From Ichthyophthirius multifiliis (taxonomy: Eukaryota; Ciliophora; Oligohymenophorea; Hymenostomatida): a DNA stretch of 64,000 nt. The notes beneath the pieces are model-generated. The model ran no database searches and was not told the origin of the DNA. It worked only from the letters and a program-made list of their open reading frames with translations. A program made the translations under genes and the position numbers. Every line of letters begins with the position of its first letter. Position 1 is the first letter of the stretch. The stretch spans positions 28,744 to 92,743 of the forward strand of contig NW_004086039.1 of assembly GCF_000220395.1 (NCBI RefSeq), read 5' to 3'. This document shows positions 35,653-48,749 of this stretch, in pieces.

Positions 35653-36921
35653 ATGAGTATATCTTAATAAATTTTTTCCCAATAAGAAATAATAGATGAT
35701 TTAGACTCTTTTAATTATTCTATAAATTAAATGAACTTATAATTTAAAACTTTAAAAAAGAACAATATAATAATATTTATACTAACAATATTAATAATTA
35801 TATTATACATAGCATTTTAATGTTTCCTATTATAAAATGACAATTTTCTTTTGTCCTAAATAAATTTCTAAAAAAGATTAAAATCATAATATTTAACATA
35901 TTATTTCATATTTATCTCGATTCTTGTAAATCCAATTATCACTATTTTTATATTTCTCCTTGTATTTTTAACACAAAAAAAAAAGCCTTTAATAACTAAT
36001 TTTCTATCATATTATATATTCTGTTCTTACATAAATTCCTAATTAAAAATCCTTTCCGGAGACCCTCGTCCTTTCTGGATTTCTTTAGAATTAGAAAATT
36101 TAGAGATTAATTGCAATTAAGAATTTGGAAATCCTTCTGGACATTGCTTAAGTGGACCTTTATTTTATTTTTTTATACTAAATTAATTTATTTTACAATA
36201 AAAAGATTTTAATAAAATATATAAAGTATTCTTTATTTCTATATTTTTGTTTTTTTTAGTCTCTATGCCTTTATGTAGGATTTATTTAGGAGTTCATTCT
36301 ATTTAATAGGCAATCTTGGGAATTTTTTTTAGTTTTTATTTTATAATTTTATATTATTATTTTTTTAAGGAATTTATTTAATTTTTAATTTGTTACAACC
36401 TGGAAATTGCGAAAAATACTTGTTTAAAATATAAAATTAAGAAAGCATTAATTTAAATGATTTTTTATATATTTTTTATAGTAATTTTAATAATAAATAC
36501 TATTATATGTAATCAAAGATTTTCTTAAACTAAAGAAATAAGTGATTGGGAAGAAAACATAAAAAAATAATGCAAAATCATCTAATTAAGTAATTTGAAA
36601 TTTCTATATAAGAAACCGTTTGTGGATTCTAGTATAATTTTAGTCCCCTTTGTGATTTTTATCTTAATTATTTTTGGATAAAAAAATGAATTTTTTTAAG
36701 GACAATATTAATTTGAAAAAAATATACTTTTAATTTTTTTATTTTAAATTTTATTTGGAGGAAGTTTAGGAGCTATTATATATTTTTTTAATTTATTTTA
36801 AATTTTTTATATTAAGTTTATTGTCAATTCTATTGCCTTTTTTATGCTTTGTTTTGGATTTTTATATCTTAATCAGATTTTGCTTTAAAAATTTAAATTA
36901 ATAAAAATTTAAGAAAAATGA
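35653..36921 (+). CDS. PAP2-superfamily membrane phosphatase (glucose-6-phosphatase / sphingosine-1-phosphate phosphatase type)
   Basis: Single exon, 422 codons from ATG at 35653 to TGA at 36919-36921. After a polar Gln-rich N-terminus come about nine hydrophobic helices. The three PAP2 motifs are in order: KILSGDPRPF (K-x6-RP) near 36045, NPSGHC (PSGH) near 36140, and CRIYLGVHSIQQ (R-x5-H) near 36275. The catalytic Arg and His are present; the Asp that often follows the last His is Gln. SGDPRPFW and the helix pattern resemble lipid- and sugar-phosphate phosphatases of the ER. The exact substrate cannot be told. Confidence 0.8.
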
Positions 36922-37010
36922 TAGACAATATTTAATAAAAAGAGATAAAATTATTTAATTTAATATAATAGGCAATTTTTTATAAACAAAAAAATTATTT
37001 AAACAATTTT

Positions 37011-39578
37011 TCATAATTTTATTTACAAGTAATTAATAAATAAAAATGTTTTATAATAAATTAAAAATTATAATATATTATAAATATTTATAATATATAT
37101 ATTTATTTTTATATATATTTAATAGGATTTTATTAAATATATTTTTTTATTATATATTTATTTTTTATATATAATTTTATTTTAATTAAAATAAATAATT
37201 TATTAAATTTAAAGTTATTATATTTTTTATTTATATTTTTCATATATTCTAATTTTTTTATTTTAAATTTATTTTTCCAAACTTTCTAATTATTTATTTA
37301 TTTTTGTTTTTTTTTTTAAATCTGCTCCAGATTTCCATTTTACATTTTCTATTTTATTAAGTTCATTTTCAAGCTTAATAAAAAAAATTTAAATAAAACA
37401 AAACCAAAAACAATCAAAAAATTTACTTTTATTTTATTTTACATTAATTATTATAAACTAATTATTTTATCTTCATTTTCTTTATTTCCATTTTAAAAAC
37501 TATCTTAAGATTTTTATTTTATTTCATTTTCTAAATTATCATTATTATTTTATTATAATTCTTAAAAAATTCCATTATCTTTTGGCCTAATAATATCTTA
37601 TTTTTTATTTTAATATAAATCATTTTCATTATTATTTTATTTTTAATAAAAGCCTTATTATTATGTGCCAAAAATATTATGATCAACAGGTTTATTTTAA
37701 AACCTTTTAGTTTAATTTAAAGGACTTTCATTTATTTTTTAAATTTAAGTACTCCTTTAATATTCAATAACTTGATTTTTATTTCCATTAAAACTTACAG
37801 TTTTAACATTATCATTTTTTTTTAATTTTCATCTATAAAATTTTATTTTTTTTAATTATCTTCTTATTTCTATATTTAATCTTATTATTAACTTTATTAA
37901 TAATCACATATAGATTTTAATTCTTCTTTTTATTTTTTTTCATATAAAGCATTTATATCATTTATATTTTTTATTAAAAGATTATTATTTTCTTTTAATT
38001 ACTTTTTTTATTATTTATTTATTTATTTAATAATAAAAAACTAATTAATATTACAATTTTTATTTTATTTTTACTATTAGTTCTTTAATTTAATTAGATG
38101 AAGTAATTTTTAAATGGTGAATTTCAAAATTTGCTTTATCAATAGTTAATTGTAAAACATTTTCTTTTTATATTTTTTCTTAAAAAAGTTATTTTTAATT
38201 ATAAAGTTCATTCTATATTATTTATTATTAAAATTCAGAATCATGTAATTATTTAGTAATATTATAATTTTCAGTTTTTAATCTTTCGTTTTCGATTTAA
38301 AGAAGATTATATTTTTATTAAAAATCATTTATTGTTCTCAAATTTTATTCATGTTCTTGGTATTAATAATATTATTAGCGTTTATTTTCATTAAATTTTT
38401 CATTATATATTTCCGAGGTTATATTTAATGAATATATTTTTTATTTTTATTATTCTAATTATGAATTAATGTCTGATATTATATTATTTTTATGTATTAT
38501 TTATTTTTCTAACACACTTTTTTATTTTATATAAAATAATATTTTTTTGTTACTTTTTTCATCAATAATTTAATTAATTTTAATGTTTAATTATCTAATT
38601 TAATCTTCATATTTTTTCTTTAAATTTCTTCTTCAGATACCTTTTATTTTAATTTTTAATTTTCCGAATTTTTATTTTCATTATTTTTTTCAAAATCATT
38701 ATTTTTATTTTTCAATTAATAAATTATTTAGTTATTTTCTTATAAAATTTTATTATATTTCTCGTTTTCCATTTAAATTTTATTATTTAAAACTTTTTTT
38801 TGTTAAAAAAAAAAAAAAAAACACATATATAATATGTATATAAAAAACAAAAAAATTACGTATTTTTTCATTTTCTAAAAATTCGATTTTCTTTTTTAAA
38901 TTATCTGAAAATTCTTCATTTTATTTAAATTAAATTTATTTATTATTAAAATTATTTTAAATTTCATTCATTTATTTCTGAATGCTTTACAATTCATTTT
39001 TTAAATTCTCGTTTATTTTTTTTTCTTATAAAATTTCATTTCTATACTTTTCCACATTTAATTTTAATTCTAAATCAAGTCTTTTATTTACTTCTCTTAT
39101 TTATTTATCATAATAATTTAAATTTTATTAAATTAATTCTTATTAAGGAAACATATCAATTAATTATTATGAAATTTAATATTACTATGGAAATTAATAT
39201 TATTATGGAATTTAATGTTATAATGGAATTTCAGATTATTACGCTAGTTAATTTTATGTTAATGGAGTTTAATATTATGGTAATTATTATTAATTATAAG
39301 GTTAATATATAATATTTGTATTATTATATTGTTCGTTTTATTCAATATAATCTTCTTTAAATTTATTTTCTATTAAACAAGCAGGAGGATTAAAATAAAA
39401 TCTTTCAGGAGAAAATCTCTTTTTTCTAGACTATTTAATACTTATTAAGATATATTTAAATTTTATTCATTTATATTTCTTTACAAAGGACTAAAATATT
39501 AATATATTGATGTCTTTTATAATTATTAATCATCATTTCTTTTTAAATTTTATGCTTTTTATATTGATTATTATTCAT
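37011..39578 (-). CDS. Pro/Gln-repeat and coiled-coil protein
   Basis: From ATG at 39578 (MNNNQYKKHKIQK) two -1 breaks in A-runs and a 54-bp intron (about 39434-39487) lead to KRFSPERFYFNPPACLIENK. About seven short repeats follow, of type QQYQTPLTQ, SEIPLQHQIP, QQYQFPQQYQIS (39150-39300). Then long coiled coil runs to the C-terminus (YDKQIREVNKRLDLELKLN; NVEKYRNEILQEKKINENLK), with VKWKSGADLKKKTKINKQLE near 37340. Introns are visible near 38796-38860 and 37378-37430. The next in-frame TGA is at 37011-37013, but true coding may end nearer 37240. No enzymatic motif; likely structural. Confidence 0.6.
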
Positions 39579-40444
39579 TTTTATTTGCACTTTGTAATAT
39601 ACTTTATTAACTTTGTTCTGTTTCGATGAATTTTTTAAATAGTTTACTTGATTTTATATTATTTATATTTGCTATATTTTATATACTCTTGTCCATTTAA
39701 ATAATTTATTTATTTTATCAGTTTATTTTTAAATATTTTTATATTAAAATATATATATTTATTATATTTTTTATATTTTATTGAAAAAACAACTTATAAG
39801 TTTTATTTAATTAAGAAAATTATTTTTATATATATGATATGTTAATTTTTTTTATTTTATATTTTAAAAATAATATATTTATTATTTTAGATATATTTTT
39901 ATTTAAATAATTATTTTTTCGAAATATCTTTATTTATAGCCTTTATGCTTTTTATATAAAAATACATAAAAAAACTAAATTAGAAATTTTATATTATATA
40001 TAATTTATATTTTTTTTATAAAAAGCTTTTTATTTATTTAAATTTACAATATAAACTTATATGTTTATTTTATATTATAGCATTTAAATTTTAGAGAATA
40101 TATATAAAATAATATTTAAATCATCATTTAATGTAAATAATTTAATTTGTCTTAAATTAATATTTCTTTGTTATATTAATGTTTAGAAAATCTTATATCT
40201 TTTTATTTATTTAGTCATTTATTTTTTAACTTAAATATTAAGTTAAGAAATTCGAAAATTATTATTTAATTTTTGAATATAATTTTAATTTTTTTTTTTT
40301 CGTTAAAAAATTAAAAAGGCAGAATTTTTATTATTTACCTATTTTTAATTTAATTTAAAAAAAAAAAAAATTACAATAATAAATTAAAAAAAAAAAAAAG
40401 AAAAAAAAAAAAAAAACACTATTATTGAAAAAAATAAATAAAAA
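39579..40444. other. Intergenic, divergent promoters
   Basis: A+T-rich spacer between a minus-strand gene and the plus-strand Cdc20-like gene, with poly-A near 40357-40420. No coding signal seen. Confidence 0.55.
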
Positions 40445-41916
40445 ATGGATAAAAAATAAGTAAATAAAAAAATAAATATTATACTTATATTTACTTTTAT
40501 TTAAAAAAACAACTATAAAAAACAGTAAAAATAAGATTGTCGATTTATTCCAAATCGCAAATGTACAAATACAATATATTCCCAATATTTTTTAAAAGAG
40601 AATATAAATCCCCAAACTTGTCAAATCTAACCCCCAAATCAACAGATAATAGACATATCTGACTAATCAATACTCTCTACATAATCCTAAAACATAATAA
40701 ACGCAAACAATTAAAAATACGTTCAATTAATCGAAGATTCAATCCTAAATGATTAAAAATAATAATAATAACTAAACACTTCTTAATAAAATTCCTAGCG
40801 TTTATTATAATTTAAAAGCGAATAATCATAAAATTAATCATAATAAACCTATATATAATAATAATAATAAAATCCTTAATTAATATAAAAGAAAAATCAA
40901 TAAAAAAATCGATTTCAATAAATAAGCTGTTTACCTGAAAAAATACTTGATGCTCCAAATTTAGAAGATGATTTTTACCTAAATATAATGGATTGGGGAA
41001 AATAAAATCTCGCAATAATTCTTAGTGATGAAATTTTTCTTTGGAACGACGGAAATATAGTAAATCTTTTAAAGTCTTCCGAAAATAAGCCTACTTCATT
41101 ATAATTCTTACCCTCTAAACCAAATATATTAGCCATAGGATTTTCCGATTCTTCTATATAATTATGGGATACTGAAAAAGGCCAATAATTTAGGACAATG
41201 AAGGGTCACTTTTCAAGAGTAGGCTCCCTTTCTTGGAATCCATAGACCTCTTATATCCTTTCGAGTGGTAGTAGGGACAGCTAAATAATAAACCATGACA
41301 TAAGACAACAAAAAATATCATATCTACCCTATAAGGACACGAATAGGAAGTTTGTGGATTAAAATGGTCTCCAGATGGTCTTAAAATAGCCTCTGGAAGT
41401 AACGATAACTCCCTAAGAATCTGGGACTTACACAAAAACATGGAAAACCTGCACCAACATAAAGCCGCTGTAAAAGCTATTTCGTGGTGTCCTTGGCAGA
41501 GGAATATTTTAGCGACTGGAGGTGGTGTAAACGATAAAAGTATAAAAATCTGGAACATAAATAATGGAGAAAAAACGACATGTATAAACTCAGTTTTTGT
41601 AGACAGCTAAGTGTGTAGTATTTTATGGAATCCAAACGATTTCGAATTAATCACTTCTCATGGTTTTAAGGAAAACTAAATTGTATTATGGAATTATAAT
41701 AAAATAGGAGGTAAAATTTAATAAATAAATTCCTTTTATGGGCATACAAATAGAGTTTTACATCTAAATTTGGGACCTGATGAGGAAATGGTATGTTCTG
41801 CTTCGGCTGATGAAACATTAAGGTTTTGGAAAATTTTCGGAGGGAAAGATGATTTTGATGGCTATTAAAAAAAAAATAGTTAGGAGGAGTTTGTAGAGAA
41901 TTTTTATATTAGATGA
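40445..41916 (+). CDS. Cdc20/Cdh1-type APC/C activator (WD40)
   Basis: Exon 1 is MDKKQ; a 66-bp intron (about 40460-40525) joins in phase to QKQDCRFIPNRKCTNT, a C-box (DRFIPxR) that docks on the APC/C, here with an inserted Cys. A Gln/Asn-rich stretch contains QNSQRLLQFKSE and then LPEKILDAPNLEDDFYLNIM, the hallmark start of the Fizzy propeller. WD40 blades follow: LWNDGNIVNLL, SIQLWDTEKGQQF, SRDSQIINHDIRQQK, EQEVCGLKWSPDGLKIASG, LRIWDL, SWCPWQRNILATGGG and ETLRFWKIFGG. The protein ends NFYIR with TGA at 41914-41916; a C-terminal Ile-Arg is the IR tail that binds TPR subunits. A one-base break lies in the A-run 41310-41315. Cdc20 and Cdh1 cannot be separated by eye. Confidence 0.92.
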
Positions 41917-42076
41917 TTACTCTTTCTTATTTTATTTAAAATTATTTATTTTTGTTTTTATTGTAATATATGTAATTTTTTTTATGGTTTTATGTATTTT
42001 TTTTAAAAAAATATATATAATATTTTTATTATTTTTTTTAATCAAATTAGTATTTTTTTTTTTTTTTTGGTAAAAA

Positions 42077-42647
42077 ATGAAAGATTTTAGAAATAATTTT
42101 TTTTATTCAATTTTAAAATAAGGTTAAGGTTTTGAAAAGAGAATATTCCTTTTAAATCATAAATAATAAAAAATATCATTTTGGCATGATATATAATTAT
42201 TCCCAGACTCAAAAAATCCAAATATATGTATAGAAATTCCCTAGCATACACTATCTAAATTAGAAGTTTGTAAATAAGAACTTAATAATCCCATAAAACA
42301 AGATACTAGGCAAAATAAATTCAACAAATAAGAAAAAGAATTAAGATTTTATGCCCAATTTCCATTATTTAATTATGGATATTTTCCTTAAACATGGGAA
42401 AGTACATTAATTTCAACAAAAGAAGGTTTTTTTGTAAAAAAAAAAATATATATAAAAAAAAAATGTTTATATAAAAAAAGGGAGATGATGATCCTTTAGA
42501 TATAGTAGATTTAAGTTTACCAGATAAAAAAACTGGCGATATTTATTAAGTGAATATTTTAGGTTGTTTCTGTCTTATTGATTAAGGCGAAGTTGATTGG
42601 AAAATAATAACAATAAATAAATAAGAAGCACTTTAAAACAAAGTAAT

Positions 42648-42702
<55 letters not shown>

Positions 42703-42971
42703 TTATTAAAATAAATAAGATTGAAAGTTTAAAAGATATAGAATATCATTAACCTGGAAGAATTAAATCAATTAAAAATTGGTTTAAATTTATTAAAGTT
42801 TATGATGGGAAAAAACCTAATATTATACATTATAATGAATAGATTTTTGATTAAGATAGAGCTTTAGAGGTTATTCATGAAAATCATATTTTTTGGAAAT
42901 AATTATTCGATAAAAATTTAAATAGTGAAAAATTAATTTAAAAAAGAAAAGAATTTAATATTTAATATTGA
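42077..42971 (+). CDS. PPA: Soluble inorganic pyrophosphatase
   Basis: Starts MKDFRNNFFYSILKQGQGFE at 42077 and ends KRKEFNIQY with TGA at 42969-42971. Ordered family motifs are present: SFWHDIQLFPDSKN, CIEIPQHTLSKLEV, NPIKQDT, LRFYAQFPLFNYGYFPQTWE, GDDDPLDIVD (the metal-binding DxDPxD), VNILGCFCLIDQGEVDWKII, YHQPGRIKSIKNWFKFIKVY and IFWKQLF. Two introns (about 42432-42480 and 42644-42720) fall in phase. It hydrolyses PPi to drive biosynthesis. Length (about 255 residues) suits a eukaryotic family I enzyme. The key Asp residues of DDDPLD look intact. Confidence 0.93.
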
Positions 42972-43355
42972 AAAAAAATATTTAAATTATAGAAAAAAAA
43001 TTAATTTTAGTAAAAAGCTTAAATTATTTTAATAAATTTTCTTTTTGTATTAAAATTTATATTTGTTATATTTTTTTATTTTCTTTTTTCTTTTTTATTA
43101 ATTTTTATACGTTTTTATTTTATTTTTTTAATGAAATAAAACAAAAATAAAAAACAATAAAACGGTAATTTTAAATGCAGTTTTTAAAAATAAGTAAAAT
43201 ATCATTAATAATTACTAAAAATAAAAGTAAAAATTATTATTATTTATTAATAATTAATTAATATATCATTAACAAATAATATACTTTTATTTTTTTAAAT
43301 AAAGGAAAAAAATAAAAAATATTATTAATATATCATTAAATAATAATAAAAAAAA

Positions 43356-44878
43356 ATGAAAAATTTTATATTTTTAACAATAATATTGTCATTAACATTA
43401 TAACCTATAGTTTCACTATCTTCATTACCAAAATAAAGCAAATTATTACACACTTCACTAAAATTAGAAACAACACATTTAGGTAGGGCTTTACTTTCTA
43501 TGGTACAATTAGGAAGTAATGTATCTTACGAATATGAAGATTTATTCAATGCAATAAATGATTTAAAAAACTCTTTGTATGAATCAAGAAATATCGAAAA
43601 AGATTTATATGAAAAGCAAGAAATAACACATAATAATATAATATATTAATTCTAGGCAAAGATATAAGAATTAAATGAAGAAGTAAATAAAAATATGAAT
43701 TTATATTTATAAAATAAAATACATAAATTTATTATAATAAAGTTAAATAAATTAAATATTACTTTAAACCACAAATTAGATGAATAGGAAAACGAAAATA
43801 AAAATTTAGAAAAATAAAAAATAATGCATACAGACACATTAAATTAAATAGATTCTATTAAATTATAAATTGATTAGCTTAACTAAAAATTCAATGATGA
43901 TTAAAACAATTTATAAACTTCTATAGAAGCTTTAGAATAAGCAATTGTTTTATTAAGATAATCTTAAATGTATTTTAAATATATAAATAAAAAAATATAT
44001 ATATATAAATAAATATATATATTTATATATGCTTATACATATATATATTTATAATATTTTTTTCTTTTTTTTTACTAATTTTATTTAAATAAATTTATTT
44101 GTTAATTAAAAAAAATTTATCAATTTATCGTTTAGTTTTATTAATTAACTATATAAAATATAAAAAAAAATATTTTATTAATATTTATATATTTTTTTAT
44201 TTTAAAATTAGACATTTAGAAAATTCTTAATTATCAGGATTAGTTTAAATTAGAAAATAATATTAAGATTTAAGCTAAAAACTTACTTAAGTTGTTAAAA
44301 ATTTTAGTAAGGATGTTCTTTTAATTGCAAAACCTGCTCTTTCTGTTTTGGCTTAATTAAATTCTGAAACTGAATAATCAACTATTTTATTAGCTATATC
44401 AGTCCTTGTTGATGTTTCTTAATATTTGAATTAAGGACATAATTAACTTAAAGTTACCTATTAAGATAAAATTTAATTTTTAACGAATGAATTAACTTCT
44501 TAATAAAAAATTGAAGAAAATTTAAGAACTGTTATAATTCCTAATATTGAAAGTATACTTAATTCGCTTTAATGTAATTTTTTTTTTTTTTTTCTATTTT
44601 TTTTTTTTTTTTTTTTTTCTTAAGTGGAAATTATTAGTCTTTTAGATTTAGTTGACTCTTTAAATGTTTAAATTAAAGAAACTTAAAATAATTTAGATGA
44701 AGAAAATAGATTATGGGATTTAAGAACAGAAAGACATAATATTTTGATTAAGAAATTTAATTAAGAGTATATTTTTTTTAATTTTTTTTTATTTTTATTT
44801 TTTTTCAGAATTGAAATTGTTGAATAAGCTATTGATGTACTTACAGATGCTTATAAAAGAAATTTATCTGAAAATTGA
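43356..44878 (+). CDS. Secreted coiled-coil protein, Grl/trichocyst-matrix-like
   Basis: Starts with a clear signal peptide, MKNFIFLTIILSLTLQPIVS. Alternating heptad segments follow: SYEYEDLFNAINDLKNSLYE, QAKIQELNEEVNKNM, LEQAIVLLRQSQ, then after a long intron (about 43970-44212) HLENSQLSGLVQIRKQYQDL and VTYQDKIQFLTNELTSQQKI, and after two more introns VEIISLLDLVDSLNVQIKET and DEENRLWDLRTERHNILIKK, ending DVLTDAYKRNLSEN with TGA at 44876-44878. A signal peptide plus coiled-coil acidic design with DL(V/I)xxLxxxxxxxxxxL units is typical of ciliate granule-lattice (Grl) and trichocyst matrix proteins stored in dense-core granules. No processing site was identified with confidence. Confidence 0.55.
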
Positions 44879-46518
44879 TTTTTTTTATATATATTTTATT
44901 TTATAAAATAAAATTATTATTCTACATTATTATTAGCATTAAAAATTATTTACTTAAAAAACAAAAATTATAATTATAATTTTTTTTTTTTTCTTTACTT
45001 TATTAATAAATTATAATTTTTTATTATGAAATATTTTACTAAATTAATATAATGGTTTAATTTTTTTAAAAATAAAAACATGTCTTGATAATATGAAATT
45101 TAGTTTATAAATAATAATTTTTCATTTGAATATTCAATTTCTTTTATTTAAACAATATAAAATATAATTTTTTAAAAAAATAAAAAAAAAATTAATTAAT
45201 AAATAAAATCATTGTATTTGGAAAGGAGAATCAAAATGTAATTAATATATATATTTTTTTTCAAATATAAAAATATGATTAATGAAAAAAAAAATACTTA
45301 AATTAATTAAATTTTATATATATTAAAATAGATTAAAAAAGATAAGTTTTTATTTTTTTTAAAAAAAAATTAAATAAATGTATTAATTTTTAATAATAAT
45401 TTAATAATAAACAATAATTAACATTAAAATCTACCTATAAAATATAAAATACTAATTAAATTTATCTTTAAAAATACTTTTATCAAAAAAAAAGTTATAA
45501 ATAGAATAAATAACTGTATTTTTTTTTTATTTTAACTTGAGTTGTTAAACATTTAATTTATTAATAGATAATATCTTTTTAAATTTTAAATTTAATTATA
45601 ATAAAATAATTAATATGAAATTTTATAATATATACAATGGTTTGATATATAAAAATATTTTTAAAATCTATAAAATCATTTATTTTAATGTATGCATGAT
45701 TTAAAGAAATAAGTAAATTTTTTATAATTTTATGTAAATATTTTTTTAAAGAAATATATTTTTATAAAAATATTTCATAAAAAAAAATTATATTATTAAA
45801 TATTATATATTAATATTCATTAAAATATTAATAATAAATAACAAAAAATATTTATTAAACCGAAACAAATTTATAGATCATAATAATTATAAATAACAAT
45901 TTTTTAAAAACTTCGAAAATAAAAGTGAATAAAAATAATAATTCAGATAAATTTTATAAATTATATATTTTGATAATTAGATTTATTTTAACAAAAAATT
46001 AATAATTTTTGGAAATCTAATAAACTTATTTTTTTTTAATAAAAAATAGGAATAATAGAAGTTTTCCTTGTAAATTAAAATAAAAAAAAAATTATTTGAG
46101 GATAAGCTATTATTGTTTTGATATATTAATACAAAATATTAATTTATATTTAAATATAATAAGCAAAATACTAATTAAAAAATAAATATTACAGTTTTAT
46201 GATCTTGGATAAATAATATATAAAATTAATTATGAAGAGGAGTTGATTTTTAAAATGCTTAAACATATTTAAACTAGAAGTATTTTTTTTTTAAAAATAA
46301 AAATATATTTTAATAATTTTATTAATTTTGAAAAAAAATATAGAAAAAATAGATATTTAAATAAATAATAAAAGCTTTGTATGATAAGAAAAAATATAAA
46401 AAAAGAGTTTATAATATATAAAATTATTATATATTTTCTTTTTTATAATATTAACATATATATACATTTCTATTCTAAATAATAGAAATTAAATATATAA
46501 ATTTAAATTATTTGAGAT
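44879..46518. other. Intergenic A+T-rich
   Basis: Long spacer with no coding signal seen in any frame. Confidence 0.55.
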
Positions 46519-48052
46519 ATGATAAATAAGAAAATATTAAGAAAAAATAATAGTTTTTCTAAATATCCCTCTTGTTATTAACTTTTATGCTATATAATAA
46601 TTATTTATTTGATTTTCACATTTTATTTTATAAATCTTTAAATAATTAATATAAAATAAGCTAAAGACAACTAATTTTTTTTTTAAATAACAGTAAAACA
46701 ATAAAATATAAAAAAAATTAAAAAAATAAAATAAAGGTAACATTAATTGTAGTATTTACAATTTGTTTGATATAGCTATTATTTTCTGGATTTGTTACAT
46801 GTTATATAGATCCAACAGATCCTCTAGCAATTTAGTAAAAGGAAGCAACACTAAATAAGTTTGAATTTTTTTTAATTAATAAAAATATAAGAATAACTTT
46901 AAAATAATAATAATAATTATAAAAAAATATTAATAATATAATATAATTTTCTTATATATTATATTATAATAAGTGAAAAAAGCATTTCAATAAAAGTAAA
47001 TTTTTATTGTTAATATTGTTATGTTTACGTAAATCAGCAAACAAAGCATTGTTAAAAATGCAAAAGGTTATTTTATTTAAATAAAAATTAATAAATATAT
47101 AATAGTTTATATATTTATCTATTATATTAAATAATAAAGATGTGTGAATAATTTTGACCATCATTGTAAATGGATAAATAATTGCATCGGATAGAAAAAT
47201 TATAGGTGGTTTATTTATATGATTGTTTCAGTTTGGCTTTTTATGTTATTATATATAATTAGTAGTGTTTTTATAATATAAATATATTAGAAATAATCTA
47301 AGATTTATATAACTTAAGAGTAATTTTATTTAAATTGTATTGGGAATTCTTTGAGTAGTTTAGTTTTTATTTTTATTACTTAATTAATAATTTTCCATAT
47401 ATATTTATTCTTTAAATAAATTACGACTTATTAATATATAATTTAGTAAAGAAATAAAAAATAAAATATAGTTTTTCCAATTAAAATAGATATCAAAAAT
47501 AGTTATAATAAAAAGAAATAAAAATCAATTATAGATAGCAAAAAATAAAAAGATTAATTTAATTAATAATTTAAATTTAAAAAAGATAGTTAAATTGATA
47601 AAGAAGAAAAAAATAATATAAAAACATAAAAAATATAAAAAAAATAAAAAATAAATAAAAAATAATAATATTAATAATAATAATAATAATAACAATAATA
47701 ATAAATATAATAAATAAAATAGTTTTAATAATAATAATAATAATAGAAAGATAATATTGAAATTAATAATTAATCGTATAATGAAACTGAAGTAAATTAT
47801 ATTTTTTATTGTGTTTTAAATATTTGTTTATATATAGAAATGTATGTAAAAAGATTTAGATTAATAAAATACAAGTAAATTAATTTACAAAAGAAACATT
47901 TTTAATTTAATAAAATCGTAAACTAATTTATCTTATTAAAATACAAACATAAATTTTACAAATCATTCTAGATCTTTAACATTTAAAAATAATATTTAAA
48001 AAAATGTATAATAATAATTTTAAAAATGATAAAAATATATTAGTTTTATTGA
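46519..48052 (+). CDS. DHHC-type protein S-acyltransferase with TAA-encoded poly-Gln tail
   Basis: Starts MINKKILRKNNSFSKYPSCY at 46519. TM1 is LLCYIIIIYLIFTFYFINL. A 43-bp intron joins to TM2, TLIVVFTICLIQLLFSGFVT, followed by CYIDPTDPLA, typical of ZDHHC1/11-like enzymes. The cysteine-rich domain is FYCQYCYVYVNQQTKHCQKC and then RCVNNFDHHCKWINNCIG, the active DHHC motif, followed by NYRWF, two more TM helices and QITTYQYI (TTxE-like motif, Glu replaced by Gln). Introns lie at about 46854-46971 and 47069-47140. A long Lys/Gln tail includes poly-Gln made almost only of TAA codons (about 47646-47745). The stop is TGA at 48050-48052. It palmitoylates membrane-associated proteins. Confidence 0.92.
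47646..47745 (+). repeat. In-frame TAA repeat encoding poly-Gln
   Basis: Runs of TAA, interrupted by single CAA, ATA and TAG codons, lie in the reading frame of the DHHC enzyme and read as glutamine. Confidence 0.75.
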
Positions 48053-48749
48053 TTATTAATATATATATTATTATTTTTTTCAATGTTTTTAATAAAAGAA
48101 TATTTTTAATTTCATTATTTAAATTAATAATTATAAAGAAAATAATTATAAATATATTTAATTTCTAAATTATTAATAACAAATCTTGTATAGTAAATTA
48201 TAAAATAAATATAGACTATTTAAACAATATAATTATTTTTAATAGCTAAATTTAAAATTATAAAATGAAAGATAAAGTAATAAAACTATTTTTATATTAA
48301 ATAATAAAAAATTATAAGTTAAAATAAAATATAAATATATCTAAACTTATAATATATAAAATTATAACATATAATTAAATAGAATTTTTAAATTGATTGA
48401 ATTTAAAAATGAATTTCATTTAATGTTTTTTTATAATATAATTTTTATTTATATTTATAAATATTATATATAATAATAATATACAAAATTCTTATATTAT
48501 TTAATATAAAATATAAAAAAGTTATTATAAATTATATAAATATTATAACTTATAATGTTCAAATAAATAAATTATTAAATATGTATTTTATTATCTAATT
48601 AATCATAAAATTTTAATTAAAATTTTTAAAATTTCGATTTAAAAATATACTGATAGTACTATTAATAAAATTATTTTACATTTTATTTTATTTTACATTT
48701 TTAAATAAAAAAATAATATATATATATATTTTTTCATTAAAAAAAATAA
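48053..48749. other. Intergenic A+T-rich
   Basis: Spacer between two co-directional plus-strand genes. No coding signal seen. Confidence 0.6.

Noticed and set aside
41190-41558. Minus-strand 122-residue frame
   Set aside because: It is antisense to the WD40 propeller of the Cdc20/Cdh1 gene.
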